From contig DATMPC010000102.1 of assembly GCA_035567895.1 (NCBI GenBank), positions 62,001 through 126,000 on the forward strand: DNA of 64,000 nucleotides, given 5' to 3'. Positions 53,459 to 61,913 of the stretch are shown here, piece by piece (within the stretch, counting starts at the first letter, position 1; every line of letters begins with the position of its first letter). The translations under genes were made by a program, and so were the position numbers. This DNA is from Terriglobales bacterium. Its GTDB lineage: Bacteria > Acidobacteriota > Terriglobia > Terriglobales > Acidobacteriaceae. Below the pieces are notes generated by a model. That model saw nothing but the letters and a program-made list of their open reading frames with translations, had not been told where the DNA came from and made no database searches.

Positions 53459-54595
53459 ATGAAACTTACAAGCTTTTGCGCAGCGTTGATGTTCTGCGTG
53501 TTTACTGCTGCTTACTCTCACGCTCAGACGAAGACTGCCTGCCTCGCACATCATTTCGCTTACGTCGAAGGACTATTTGAAGTTCGCTATGAACCGGGCT
53601 GCACCGGACACGATGAGCCCGAGTTGGACCCTGTCTCCAGCGCTCCCGGATCGGCCCGAGACCTCACCTGGACAGCTGTGCTGCCAAGCGATGGTCCATC
53701 GACCCTCGTTTCCGATTTGGGACCAACGTTTTGGTTTGGAGGAACGGTTACAGATCCCAAGAGCTTTGGAGGACAGGCATTTGTCGAGTTGCAGATCTAT
53801 CCTGACTCCATCGTGAAGAACTGTTTCCCCAACGGCGCCTTCAGCGTGAGCTTCGCGCCGAATACCTATACGGCCTGCTCTCCGGTGTTCAAGCTGGTTG
53901 CGGAATCCAACGGCAAGTTCCGGGAACCAGCAGCATTCAATGCCATGCTGACCGACGGAACAGGAAACAACCATCCGCTGATTATGCATGCCGGAGATAT
54001 GATCCAGGTGCACTACTACACCACCCCTGTCCAGGACGGCTTCCACATCACGGTTACCGACCTGACCACGCCTGGCACCGGAACCATCATTCTGAACTCC
54101 TCTTCCGATGGCCCGCTGATGCCGGTTTATGACACGCAAGAGCTCGGCAACTCGCTGGCTTGGGGCATTGTTTCGGATACGCCCCTCTCCTTCGTCTGGG
54201 AGATCGGACACAAGTCGGTCTTCACCGGGGGAGCCGCTTTCTGTTTACCCGGTGAGGCTGGCTGCCTGTCTTACAACGCCGCATCGTGGGCGGGAATTTC
54301 CCCGATACAGATCAAATCGGTAGTCTTTGGCGACGGATCTGTACCAAAAAGCTTCGCTGCCGTGAGCGACCAGGGCGGAAAGGCTGAAGTACTCGCCCCG
54401 AATGCGTGCTCCGCGTATGGTGGCCCGCTCTGCATCTATCCCTGGTACACACTCGGAGCGACCGGGTTCCATTATGGGATCGACTACCCGGATACACGCA
54501 AAGACTTCGGACAGGCTGACCAGTTCACTACAACGACGCAATGTGGGGGCCCCTTCGGACCTGACTCAACCTATTGCGCCACGACTTTGAAATAG
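53459..54595 (+). CDS. Secreted Cys-rich protein of unknown function
   Basis: 378 residues with a Sec signal (MKLTSFCAALMFCVFTAAYSHAQ). The mature chain has ten cysteines, an even number that suggests five disulfides, and a beta-rich, Gly/Pro/Thr-rich composition (LTWTAVLPSD, TFWFGGTVTDPKSFGGQAF, LQIYPDS). No family is recognised. A long loop region includes FCLPGEAGCLSYNAASWAG. It stands alone between the methyltransferase and response regulator genes. It could be an extracellular adhesin or binding protein, but the sequence gives no direct evidence. Confidence 0.7.
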   Translation: MKLTSFCAALMFCVFTAAYSHAQTKTACLAHHFAYVEGLFEVRYEPGCTGHDEPELDPVSSAPGSARDLTWTAVLPSDGPSTLVSDLGPTFWFGGTVTDPKSFGGQAFVELQIYPDSIVKNCFPNGAFSVSFAPNTYTACSPVFKLVAESNGKFREPAAFNAMLTDGTGNNHPLIMHAGDMIQVHYYTTPVQDGFHITVTDLTTPGTGTIILNSSSDGPLMPVYDTQELGNSLAWGIVSDTPLSFVWEIGHKSVFTGGAAFCLPGEAGCLSYNAASWAGISPIQIKSVVFGDGSVPKSFAAVSDQGGKAEVLAPNACSAYGGPLCIYPWYTLGATGFHYGIDYPDTRKDFGQADQFTTTTQCGGPFGPDSTYCATTLK

Positions 54596-54841
54596 GAGCA
54601 CGGCACCCCGTTCTCGCACGGTGTTCTGCCAGGACGGGAGAGATAAATGTCCGTTGCTTCGGTTATCGTTTCTTCTCGCGAGTGGTTAGAGCGTTAGATT
54701 TTGATTGTCTCTCTTCAGACGGTCTTCGGGAACGAGTCAAAGACCGGAATTACTGACATCGTTCTCAATAGCTCTATCGACTACCCGTCGTCAATTTCTT
54801 CACAGCTTCCGGTCCCTAGGTTCCCCAAGAAGGGGATAAGG

Positions 54842-55306
54842 TTAGGACTGGCTGATTAAACCGTTTGCCGACCAGCGATCTCCGCGCAAAATGGCTTCAA
54901 CCGCAGGCAGAAGTTCTGTGATGGCATTCTGCTTGTGAACGAACCCTTTTGCTCCGTTGCTTAGAGCTGTCGCTACCACATCGGGATCGTTGTCTTGACT
55001 GATGAACAGGATTTTTGCGGCTGGAGCGAGTTGCCCTATTCGGTGGGCGACCTCGATGCCGTTTAGTGTCGGCAGCCCGATGTCGAGAAAAATCAAATCG
55101 GGTTGCAATTCTTCAGCCTTCTGAACCGCCTCTAATCCGTCCGCTGCCTCGCCAATCACCTGCAATTCCGGTCTCGCTTCCACTGTCGTGCACACGAAGC
55201 GCCTAAAAGGTTCGAAATCATCGACCACAAGAATGCGGACAACAGTGGACGGGTTTCTCCGGTTTGAGGAGATCGCTGTAGTCTGAGTCGTAGGTGGTTT
55301 CGTCAT
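54842..55306 (-). CDS. Single-domain response regulator
   Basis: 154 residues from ATG 55306; the frame runs upstream to 55414 but without family similarity. The receiver domain (about 24-140) carries the acidic pair in ILVVDDFEPFRR, phosphoacceptor Asp in PDLIFLDIGLPTLNG, switch Ser in KILFISQDND and Lys in GAKGFVHKQN. This resembles NarL-type receivers, but there is no DNA-binding domain, since the protein ends soon after the last helix. It may act as a phosphate sink or bind another protein. No histidine kinase gene is nearby. Confidence 0.85.
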   Translation of the reverse strand: MTKPPTTQTTAISSNRRNPSTVVRILVVDDFEPFRRFVCTTVEARPELQVIGEAADGLEAVQKAEELQPDLIFLDIGLPTLNGIEVAHRIGQLAPAAKILFISQDNDPDVVATALSNGAKGFVHKQNAITELLPAVEAILRGDRWSANGLISQS

Positions 55307-55579
55307 GGGCGGTTCATTTCGCAAGGAACCGTCGCCCGTTCGGGCGCAGGGGAGGGTTACAAGAGGAGACACTCTTAGAATACTCCTCTTCGACAAACTA
55401 TTGAAAAACCGCAACGGTTGTTACCACGCGTTAGCTGGGCTGCCGACCTTTTCCCGTTACGGTTTTTTGCATCAGATTCCAAGACAACACCGGCCTACGT
55501 TCATATGCCGACACCAAGCCATGCTGTTGAAACCGTCCTCATCGAATGCAGTTTGGTGTTAGGCAGGCGAACTGCAGAT

Positions 55580-55846
55580 TCAATCTTTCTCAGCCTTCAG
55601 GAGCAATCCGCCGCGAGGAACATGATTATTCCGGGTTGACGCTTCCCTTGTTCTGGTATCTCGTGCAAGCTCAACCAATTCAGTTGTCGAGGCGGTAAAC
55701 TGCGAGAAGCCGCAATCCAAGCAGATCAAAACCGTTGGGAATGCCAGGACGCCGGGATTGTCAATATTCTCGAGGCCGCGAAAATGGATAAGTACCTCAG
55801 CGGCAAATTCTGATTGATTGCCCGATCCGCATGATGCGCAATTCAT
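55580..55846 (-). CDS. Small zinc-ribbon-like protein
   Basis: 88 residues. It opens with NCASCGSGNQSEFAAEVLIHFRG and continues to a second pair in VLICLDCGFSQFTAS, giving two CxxC pairs that would bind zinc. Small proteins of this form are common in Acidobacteriota and other soil bacteria. The C-terminal 25 residues are less regular. It may bind nucleic acid or protein. It is isolated, with a 347-base gap upstream. Confidence 0.7.
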   Translation of the reverse strand: MNCASCGSGNQSEFAAEVLIHFRGLENIDNPGVLAFPTVLICLDCGFSQFTASTTELVELARDTRTREASTRNNHVPRGGLLLKAEKD

Positions 55847-56193
55847 AGCGAGGCTCTCCTTCGGCTAACCTACGCAACCACAGAACGCCTGTCTGTTCAA
55901 AATTGACCACACCCGAACGATGCCTCACGCCGCCGCTGCAAACAGCCTCTCTGCCCACCCTCCGAAAAATCCGGAGGCTAGGACACTCGGCTTTGAAAGA
56001 ATCGTTACTGTCCCTGGTTTCGTGCCGAGGTTTTCCTGCGATATGTATCCGGAGACACAAATGTGTAGCTGAACCCACGTCCTCAGGGGTGTGGCCGGCG
56101 TAATTCATTGATTCTGGCTCTTTCTTGCTGGGTTGCGTGAACTGATTGAGGCTTATTGCGAATCACCGACGCGATTCTCCCTGCTAGGTCTGC
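55847..56193. other. 347-base intergenic region
   Basis: No gene, strong hairpin or repeat was recognised here. Reading frames on the minus strand lack family motifs. The upstream region of the zinc-ribbon gene lies here and may contain its promoter. Confidence 0.4.
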
Positions 56194-56898
56194 TTAGCGA
56201 TCAGCGGTTCCATCCGACCACTGTCGCACGGGAATCAGGAACACGGTCAGGCGCTCCCAGCTGTCCTTAAACGCTATGACTGGAGAGCCCGGCAGATCAG
56301 CTCCCCATGCTGCCGGCTCGGTGGGTGAGGTGAAAAACATGAGGTGCGGATGCCAGTGTCCGTCGCGATCGCTCAAATAGCCCTGCTTCGACATCATGTA
56401 GGACATGGCGCCGGGTTCCATCGCCGGCAACTCCTTTTTGTCTATCGCGGCCCTGATCGCCTGAATCATCTGATCCTTTGTGCGTCCAGCTAGTACTAAG
56501 TCTGTCCTCTTGATGATGCGCGGAAGGTAGGACCGCGCGCCAGCCGCATTCAGGCAGATCGGCGCGCGCAGCTTAGGATTCCAAAAGTCCGGGTCATTGA
56601 CTTCAGCAATCCAGGAGCGTTGCACGACGCACACGAACCCATTCTTTCCCTGAACCGCAGTTTCGTATCCGTGACGTCCGAGAACCAGGGCTTCGGCATC
56701 GCGCGAAATGGACTCCGGTGCTGCACTCCGCGCCAAAGCTATTTCGGAATTCCGATCCTCCATCAGATATTGCTCAACAGGGGCCATGCTTGGATACGAT
56801 GTTTTGGCATTCTGTGCTATCGCCTGCCACGCCGTGCAAAGCACAACCACGAGCGGGAGACATTTCGCCACGATTGCGCCAAACTTTATTGCTTGCAT
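56194..56898 (-). CDS. Secreted protein of unknown function
   Basis: 234 residues from ATG 56898, supported by CAGGAG about eight bases upstream; the frame continues to 57003 without need. A signal peptide (CLPLVVVLCTAWQAIAQ) precedes a mature part with LVLGRHGYETAVQGKNGFVCVVQRSW, PICLNAAGARSYLP and GHWHPHLMFF. Two cysteines probably pair. The pattern is familiar from conserved acidobacterial secreted proteins, but I know no function. Confidence 0.65.
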   Translation of the reverse strand: MQAIKFGAIVAKCLPLVVVLCTAWQAIAQNAKTSYPSMAPVEQYLMEDRNSEIALARSAAPESISRDAEALVLGRHGYETAVQGKNGFVCVVQRSWIAEVNDPDFWNPKLRAPICLNAAGARSYLPRIIKRTDLVLAGRTKDQMIQAIRAAIDKKELPAMEPGAMSYMMSKQGYLSDRDGHWHPHLMFFTSPTEPAAWGADLPGSPVIAFKDSWERLTVFLIPVRQWSDGTADR

Positions 56899-57183
56899 GC
56901 TCTTTGCTCCTGACAGGAACCCGGCAATACTTGTTGATATCCACATAGACGAGGCAAGCCGCTTGCCGTGAGCTTTACGAAGTCTCGAGAAGTGATTGTT
57001 CATTGCTTTCGCGACCTCACGCGGTTTGCCAGTGAATACTCATCGGAATGCGTGGTCGCCGACAATATCCAGTTAACTCGGATTCGATATGACCACTGGA
57101 AAATGCATTGAACCCGTCGGCTAGAGCCAAATCATAACTGGGTCGCATTGACGGCACGGATGAATCCGTGCCCTTCCCTACCG

Positions 57184-57825
57184 TCAGGATTTTCGGATCG
57201 CCGACTTTCGTAATCGATCCATTTGGGTCTCGCGATGGACCGTCTTGCCAGACAGGAGAGGCTTCATAGAGAGATCAGCGAGCAGTTTCTCCGCGGCTTG
57301 TCGTGCGTATTCCGCAGGCCACGGTTCGCCATGCAGCTGTGAGGCGGTGATGGCGCCTTCCATCAAGAGGTAAAGCTGCTCGGAAAGCGTGCCGGGATCC
57401 GCTCCTTTGACTTCTGCAGCCAGGCCACGGAGATACGAGCGAATCATCTCTTTGTGTTCGCGAGCCGCACGATGAACAGGATGATCCGGAGAAGGATATT
57501 CGATGCTGGCCCGAATGAATGCGCACCCATAGTAGCCTTCAGAGACGAATCGATCATGTAAGGCGCGAAAGAGTTCCAGAATTCGATCCTGCGGACGTGT
57601 TGCACGAGCTTCGATGGAACTCACGAGCCACTGCCGGAACATTTTGTCTTCGCGCTTGAGCGTCGCGACGATTAGATCGTCTTTTGAACCGAAGTTCTTG
57701 TAAAGCGTCATGCGAGCGACGCCAGCCTCCTCGAGAATCGCATCGACGCTTACCGCGTGAAACCCGGTCTCGCAGAACATTCGTTGCGCGACAGCGAGAA
57801 GGTGCTCGCGTTTTCTGACGGCCAT
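57184..57825 (-). CDS. TetR/AcrR family regulator (first)
   Basis: 213 residues: an N-terminal helix-turn-helix with AVSVDAILEEAGVARMTLYKNFGSKDDLI (about 25-55) and a helical ligand domain. It is divergent from the carbonic anhydrase-like gene. Two related 18-base sites lie in the space between them, one eight bases before this start and one about 82 bases before the other gene, which suggests it represses both itself and the divergent operon. Confidence 0.9.
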   Translation of the reverse strand: MAVRKREHLLAVAQRMFCETGFHAVSVDAILEEAGVARMTLYKNFGSKDDLIVATLKREDKMFRQWLVSSIEARATRPQDRILELFRALHDRFVSEGYYGCAFIRASIEYPSPDHPVHRAAREHKEMIRSYLRGLAAEVKGADPGTLSEQLYLLMEGAITASQLHGEPWPAEYARQAAEKLLADLSMKPLLSGKTVHRETQMDRLRKSAIRKS

Positions 57826-57832
57826 TCCAAAA

Positions 57833-57850
57833 GTATACCAATCGATCTAC
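57833..57850. promoter_or_regulatory. TetR operator candidate, site 1
   Basis: GTATACCAATCGATCTAC shares GTA.A..AATCG.TCTAC with site 2 at 57900. It lies eight bases upstream of the TetR start. Confidence 0.55.
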
Positions 57851-57896
57851 CGTAAATACGTTGTTGCTTGTAGTTGAACTTGCCTGGGACGAACCT

Positions 57897-57920
57897 CAAG
57901 TAGATGAATCGTTCTACTTG
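57897..57920. promoter_or_regulatory. TetR operator candidate, site 2
   Basis: CAAGTAGA and TCTACTTG are perfect 8-base inverted arms around TGAATCGT. The core matches site 1, starting 67 bases downstream of it. It lies about 80 bases before the carbonic anhydrase-like gene. Confidence 0.6.
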
Positions 57921-57998
57921 CGCACTCTCATCAAAACAGGCGAAACGGGAGCAGGCCACTCGCGGTGCTCCAACTGAATGACGAGGAGGAGTTGGTAG

Positions 57999-58613
57999 AT
58001 GGATTCGGATACTTATGTATTTTCAAAGCAGCCTGGGTTCGTTGAAACCAAGGTGCGGAAAGCGTTTAAGCAAGCCGTCCCGTTGCGGACCGTCGTTATC
58101 TATTGTTATGACCCACGGGCAGTGAGCATTCCCCATGCTGTGGCGAAAGCACTGTCCGGCGAAGTGTACCCAGGCGAGATAGTTCGGGACGAGCAAGGCA
58201 ACAAGGTAGCGTCGACTACTACGGTCTTCCCGGTTGTAGTTGCGGGTGGGCGCGCGGTGGATGCGCTCCGATCTATAACGGTCGCTCAGCACTTGTTTGG
58301 AATCGAGAACATCGTCGTGGTGCACCACACGTACTGCGGAGCCACGTCGTTCACTCCCGAAGGGCTAATCAAAGCCTTTCATAGCGAGCAAGGCGTAGAT
58401 ATCTCGGCACTCTACGACTCAGCCAACATCGCGATTGCCGACTATGAGTCATCCCTCAAGCGCGACACACGACTATTGCGCGAGTCAAAGGGAACACCGA
58501 AGCACGTAAACATCTACGGCTATCTGTTCAACATCGACACCGAAACATTGACTCTGATCGTAGAGGATCGCGCGAGTTCCAGCGCACGGCACGATGGCTC
58601 TGAAGTCGCATGA
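57999..58613 (+). CDS. Beta-carbonic-anhydrase-like protein
   Basis: 204 residues. The beta-class zinc site is visible: C36, D38 and R40 in IYCYDPRA, and H110 and C113 in VVVHHTYCGATS. A GAGGAGGAG site precedes the ATG. The domain is shorter than many carbonic anhydrases and has an extra segment after strand 1, so it may be a divergent member with another reaction; such proteins are often annotated only as carbonic-anhydrase-like. Its promoter region carries the TetR site pair. Confidence 0.8.
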   Translation: MDSDTYVFSKQPGFVETKVRKAFKQAVPLRTVVIYCYDPRAVSIPHAVAKALSGEVYPGEIVRDEQGNKVASTTTVFPVVVAGGRAVDALRSITVAQHLFGIENIVVVHHTYCGATSFTPEGLIKAFHSEQGVDISALYDSANIAIADYESSLKRDTRLLRESKGTPKHVNIYGYLFNIDTETLTLIVEDRASSSARHDGSEVA

Positions 58614-58697
58614 CCAATTCTGAATCGTGGAAAACCGAATGAATACAAATTTCTCGGGCGCTAGTCCGTTCCGAGCAAGTAACTAAGGAGAGGAAAT

Positions 58698-59219
58698 ATG
58701 CCATTGAACCAATCGAAACCGAGTGAGGAAAACTCTAACCGTGAGGCGCAGCTCCAGCACGGAGACCTGCAAGGAAAAAGCACTGCCGAACAGGATCGCA
58801 TTAAGCACTTACGCATCGCATTGCGGCTAGTGGGCGTGACGTTCATTTTCGGAATATACACATTCGTCCTTGTCTGGCCGTCTGGCTGGTCGTGGCACTC
58901 GGGACAGTCGCACCACCTGCCGCATTACCTGCAGATGATCCTTGGGGTCTATGCAACGTTGGGTGTTTTCCTTTTAATCGCGAGCCGCAATCCCCTTCAA
59001 CACCTGAGCCTGATCTGGTTCACGGTGTGGTCCAGCGTTGTGCACGCCGCAATCATGGCGGCGCAAGCTTTGGCGAATCCGGAGCAAATCGCACACCTTT
59101 GGGGTGACGTCCCGGCGCTTCTCGTTGTTGCCGCTGTGCTTGCGCTTCTCACGCCTCGAACGGCCGCAGCCGAGTCCGCTGTGAGGGTGAAGACCGCAAC
59201 TGCAACCGCAATTAGATGA
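58698..59219 (+). CDS. Membrane protein of the DUF6632 type
   Basis: 173 residues with a polar N-terminus of about 35 residues and four membrane segments (LVGVTFIFGIYTFVLVW, YLQMILGVYATLGVFLLIA, LSLIWFTVWSSVVHAAIMAA, VPALLVVAAVLALLT). AAGGAGAGG precedes the ATG. It follows the carbonic anhydrase-like gene by 84 bases and may be in its TetR-controlled operon. No function is known. Confidence 0.72.
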   Translation: MPLNQSKPSEENSNREAQLQHGDLQGKSTAEQDRIKHLRIALRLVGVTFIFGIYTFVLVWPSGWSWHSGQSHHLPHYLQMILGVYATLGVFLLIASRNPLQHLSLIWFTVWSSVVHAAIMAAQALANPEQIAHLWGDVPALLVVAAVLALLTPRTAAAESAVRVKTATATAIR

Positions 59220-59516
59220 GACGTGGCAGTTGGACTGCGAGGGCCTGCGATTATCCTCTGAATCGGAAAGCGTAAGGCGGGCCCTCAATTCCGCTATGCA
59301 ATTGCCGTTCATTGGCTGGGTGGCTAGCCGTGCCGAAAGATTCGTCGGCGCTCGATGAACCGAAGGATTACTGTCTGGTAATAAAAATGAAAAGTGCCGG
59401 CGGTCAGATCGGATGATCGCTTCCCCTGTCTCTACCCTCGCCTGTTTCATTGGTAGCAACGAGAAACTCGAGGCCACGATTATGATTGGCGGCGGGTTGC
59501 CAAGAGCGGAGATGCG

Positions 59517-59897
59517 ATGAAGCGCACATGGACGATCATCGGTGTACGCGACGTTGCCGGCAGCTTCAAGTGGTACCAGTCGCTGTTCGGCCAGCCCGAG
59601 ACAGCTCCGGCCCATGACCACTTTGGTCAGATAGTAGATACGGATGGAACCGTCCTGCTTTGCGTCCACCAGTGGGGCGCGCACGAGCATCCCTCGTTGA
59701 TGGGTCCGGAGTGGGCTTCACCTGGGAATGGGCTTCTCTTGTTCTTTCGCGTTGACGACTACGAGGTGGCGCTGAAGCGGGCGCGCGCTCTCGTCGCCCG
59801 GCTCGAAGAGGAGCCCCACATGAATCCGAACACGCAAACCATGGAGTTCTCACTCCGCGATCCAGACGGATACTACGTGACGATCAGCGCGCTCTGA
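59517..59897 (+). CDS. VOC/glyoxalase family protein
   Basis: 126 residues with the paired beta-alpha-beta-beta-beta units of the vicinal oxygen chelate fold: VRDVAGSFKWYQSLFGQP at the start and FSLRDPDGYYVTISAL at the end. Small members handle antibiotic resistance, isomerisation or dioxygenation; nothing here selects one. The 297 bases before it hold no gene. Confidence 0.82.
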   Translation: MKRTWTIIGVRDVAGSFKWYQSLFGQPETAPAHDHFGQIVDTDGTVLLCVHQWGAHEHPSLMGPEWASPGNGLLLFFRVDDYEVALKRARALVARLEEEPHMNPNTQTMEFSLRDPDGYYVTISAL

Positions 59898-60045
59898 AAA
59901 GCGGCAATCGGCATTCGGCACCTAAGAACATCCGCTCCAGTTCATCGTGATCATCGATGACTGGAAGCCGTCCAGCCGTTCCATATCGGAACCAGCAGTG
60001 TCTCTTGAAGTGAGCACCCCAGCAGAATCGCAGTCTCCGTCTTGG

Positions 60046-60579
60046 TCATTCAGTCGCGGCGAGCGACATCGGCGCGTCCGCCGACCGGACGGGCGCGCCC
60101 CCAGGTCGCAGCAGCAGCCAGAACGCGAGAAGGTGCGTCCAGAAAAGCGCTGGTACATAAAGCATTGGGATCGCGTAACCGGCTCCGAGCTGCCCGGCAA
60201 CTGACGGCAGATCCACGCTGACCGCACGCGCCGTGTCGATGACCAGGTCGGCGAGACCGACCAGATTGAAAGCCCAGACCAGCGGCCAGAAGAGGAAGCG
60301 CACGCGCACCGTCAGCAGCGCGAGGATTGCGAGCAGTGCGGTGGCGAGGTCGCCGTAAGCCACCTGCGTAGCGAAGCCCTGCGGCAGGTTCGGCCCAACA
60401 AACCCGGGCAGTAAGAAGGCCAACCCGAAGAAGCGGAAACTGTTGAACGTTGCAATCGCGCGGTGCGCCTCGACCCGATCCATCGCCCTCAGCCGCGGCC
60501 AGACGTAAGTCGCGATGCAGAGCGCCCAGGCGAGATAGCCCAGCGCCATGTCGATATTGAAGATGTCTTTTGCCGGCAT
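60046..60579 (-). CDS. Small membrane protein of unknown function
   Basis: 177 residues from ATG 60579, fixed by AGGAGG six bases upstream. About five membrane segments are visible: DMALGYLAWALCIATYVWP, FRFFGLAFLLPGFVG, GDLATALLAILALLTV, FLFWPLVWAFNLVGLADLV and PALFWTHLLAFWLLL. It follows the YCII-like gene by 71 bases in the same direction, so it is probably in the second TetR regulon. Confidence 0.75.
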   Translation of the reverse strand: MPAKDIFNIDMALGYLAWALCIATYVWPRLRAMDRVEAHRAIATFNSFRFFGLAFLLPGFVGPNLPQGFATQVAYGDLATALLAILALLTVRVRFLFWPLVWAFNLVGLADLVIDTARAVSVDLPSVAGQLGAGYAIPMLYVPALFWTHLLAFWLLLRPGGAPVRSADAPMSLAATE

Positions 60580-60650
60580 GCCCGACCTCCTTGCCATCGG
60601 CGCGTGCCGATGGCCTGATCATGATGGTTCGCTGTTAATTGTTCTGCGGT

Positions 60651-61064
60651 TTAATTGTTCTGCGTTGCGGGGCCTATCAATGCCCTCAGCGGCATCAAGG
60701 GTCCGACGGGAACGTACTGGTGATCCATCAACTGTTCCTTCGCGAGCGGCAGCGTTTCCATAATGGCTCGCGCCTCGTCTTCGGTCTTCGCCTCGACCAG
60801 GAAGACGACGCCTTTGCCATCGCCGCGCGAATACCACTGGCGGATTTTCCCGTCGAGGTAGAGCCTCACAGTGGCCCGAATCTCTGCGGGGATGACATCC
60901 ATGACTTGCGAAGCGGTTACACCCTGCTTGACAGTCTGAATGACCAGCACTTCGGTGGTTTTAGGTATCGCCACGCTGGGCACGCCTGAGGCGGCCCCGG
61001 ACTGTGATTGCGCTACGGACACTGCCGGTAGCGCTGCCATAAGAAGAGGGATCATGTATCTCAT
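60651..61064 (-). CDS. Secreted YCII/muconolactone-isomerase-like protein
   Basis: 137 residues with a signal peptide (MIPLLMAALPAVSVAQSQ) and a ferredoxin-like alpha-beta domain (IRQWYSRGDGKGVVFLVEA, DEARAIMETLPLAKEQLMDHQYVPVGPL) like that of YciI or muconolactone isomerase. A TetR operator candidate lies 92 bases upstream. The function is unknown; the fold family includes dehalogenation, isomerisation and binding roles. Confidence 0.75.
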   Translation of the reverse strand: MRYMIPLLMAALPAVSVAQSQSGAASGVPSVAIPKTTEVLVIQTVKQGVTASQVMDVIPAEIRATVRLYLDGKIRQWYSRGDGKGVVFLVEAKTEDEARAIMETLPLAKEQLMDHQYVPVGPLMPLRALIGPATQNN

Positions 61065-61155
61065 AGTTATCCTCGATTCAGTTTGGTTAGGTTCTTGGTT
61101 GGTCGTTGATGTGGTTCCTTCGATTGAAAATCTGTTCCATCGTCTACTCGCTTAA

Positions 61156-61173
61156 AGAGTACGAGCGTACTCT
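61156..61173. promoter_or_regulatory. TetR operator candidate upstream of the YCII-like gene
   Basis: AGAGTACG and CGTACTCT are inverted arms around AG. The same arms with a perfect centre occur at 61787-61804 next to the TetR gene. Confidence 0.7.
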
Positions 61174-61195
61174 ATTGGATGCAAAAAAAAATGCG

Positions 61196-61780
61196 TCACC
61201 TTTCGGTAAAGTTTTTTACAAAGAACTTCCTCGCCTCCGCCAGCACCCGCTCACGCCCTTGGGGGGACAACTTCAATCTGGCCGCAGTCACTACCCCAGC
61301 CATACTGGGAAACAACAACTCAAACTTCGCCAGTTTTTCTTCGCGCGTCTGACCTGGAACAAATGGCAATAGCCGCTCGCGATACGCTTCTCGCGCCGCC
61401 TCAATCCGCTTTCGCACGGACAACGGCTTTCGTGAAAGCTCCGGCCCGAGGGCAGCGAACGCACATCCCATTCCCGGCGAATTCGCGTGGCCGGCGCTCA
61501 GATAGCGTTCAATGATCGCCCGCAGAGCCTGACCTTCGGGCGCCGACTTTGCAACCTCGAGCATGCCACTTCCCATCTCGTCGAACGCCCGTGCCACCGC
61601 TTCGACGAAGAGGTCATCCTTGCTCTTAAAGTGCCGGTAGAAGCCCCCTTTCGTGAGGCCCACCTTCTTCATCACCGTCCCGATGCCGCTGCTGTCCCCA
61701 CCGTGCTCGCGAAACGAGCGAGCAGCTACGGAAAGAATCTTCTCGTGGTTCTCGGCCTTATGTTCCGGCGAGTAGCGCAT
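61196..61780 (-). CDS. TetR family regulator (second)
   Basis: 194 residues: helix-turn-helix (GGDSSGIGTVMKKVGLTKGGFYRHFKSKDDLF, about 25-55) and the helical ligand domain of the YxaF/NemR-like TetR group. An 18-base perfect palindrome is six bases upstream of the start, and a near copy is upstream of the next gene on the same strand, so autoregulation and control of the YCII-like and membrane protein genes are expected. The arrangement resembles stress- or electrophile-sensing regulators, which is inference. Confidence 0.9.
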   Translation of the reverse strand: MRYSPEHKAENHEKILSVAARSFREHGGDSSGIGTVMKKVGLTKGGFYRHFKSKDDLFVEAVARAFDEMGSGMLEVAKSAPEGQALRAIIERYLSAGHANSPGMGCAFAALGPELSRKPLSVRKRIEAAREAYRERLLPFVPGQTREEKLAKFELLFPSMAGVVTAARLKLSPQGRERVLAEARKFFVKNFTER

Positions 61781-61786
61781 GAGATG

Positions 61787-61804
61787 AGAGTACGATCGTA
61801 CTCT
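61787..61804. promoter_or_regulatory. TetR autoregulatory operator candidate
   Basis: AGAGTACGATCGTACTCT is a perfect 18-base palindrome six bases before the TetR start codon. A near copy at 61156-61173 precedes the neighbouring gene. Confidence 0.75.
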
Positions 61805-61913
61805 AACAATGTCAAGGGCACAGGTGCCCCGGCGCGCGCTCCCGCTTGTGAATGTTATTTAGGCACCCGGCTCCCCAAGTACATGAGGGCGCGATAGTAG
61901 TATTGGTGACTTC

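Noticed and set aside
55797-56108. Minus-strand 103-codon frame overlapping the zinc-ribbon gene start
   Set aside because: Composition is irregular and no motif is seen; the zinc-ribbon protein in the other frame is convincing.
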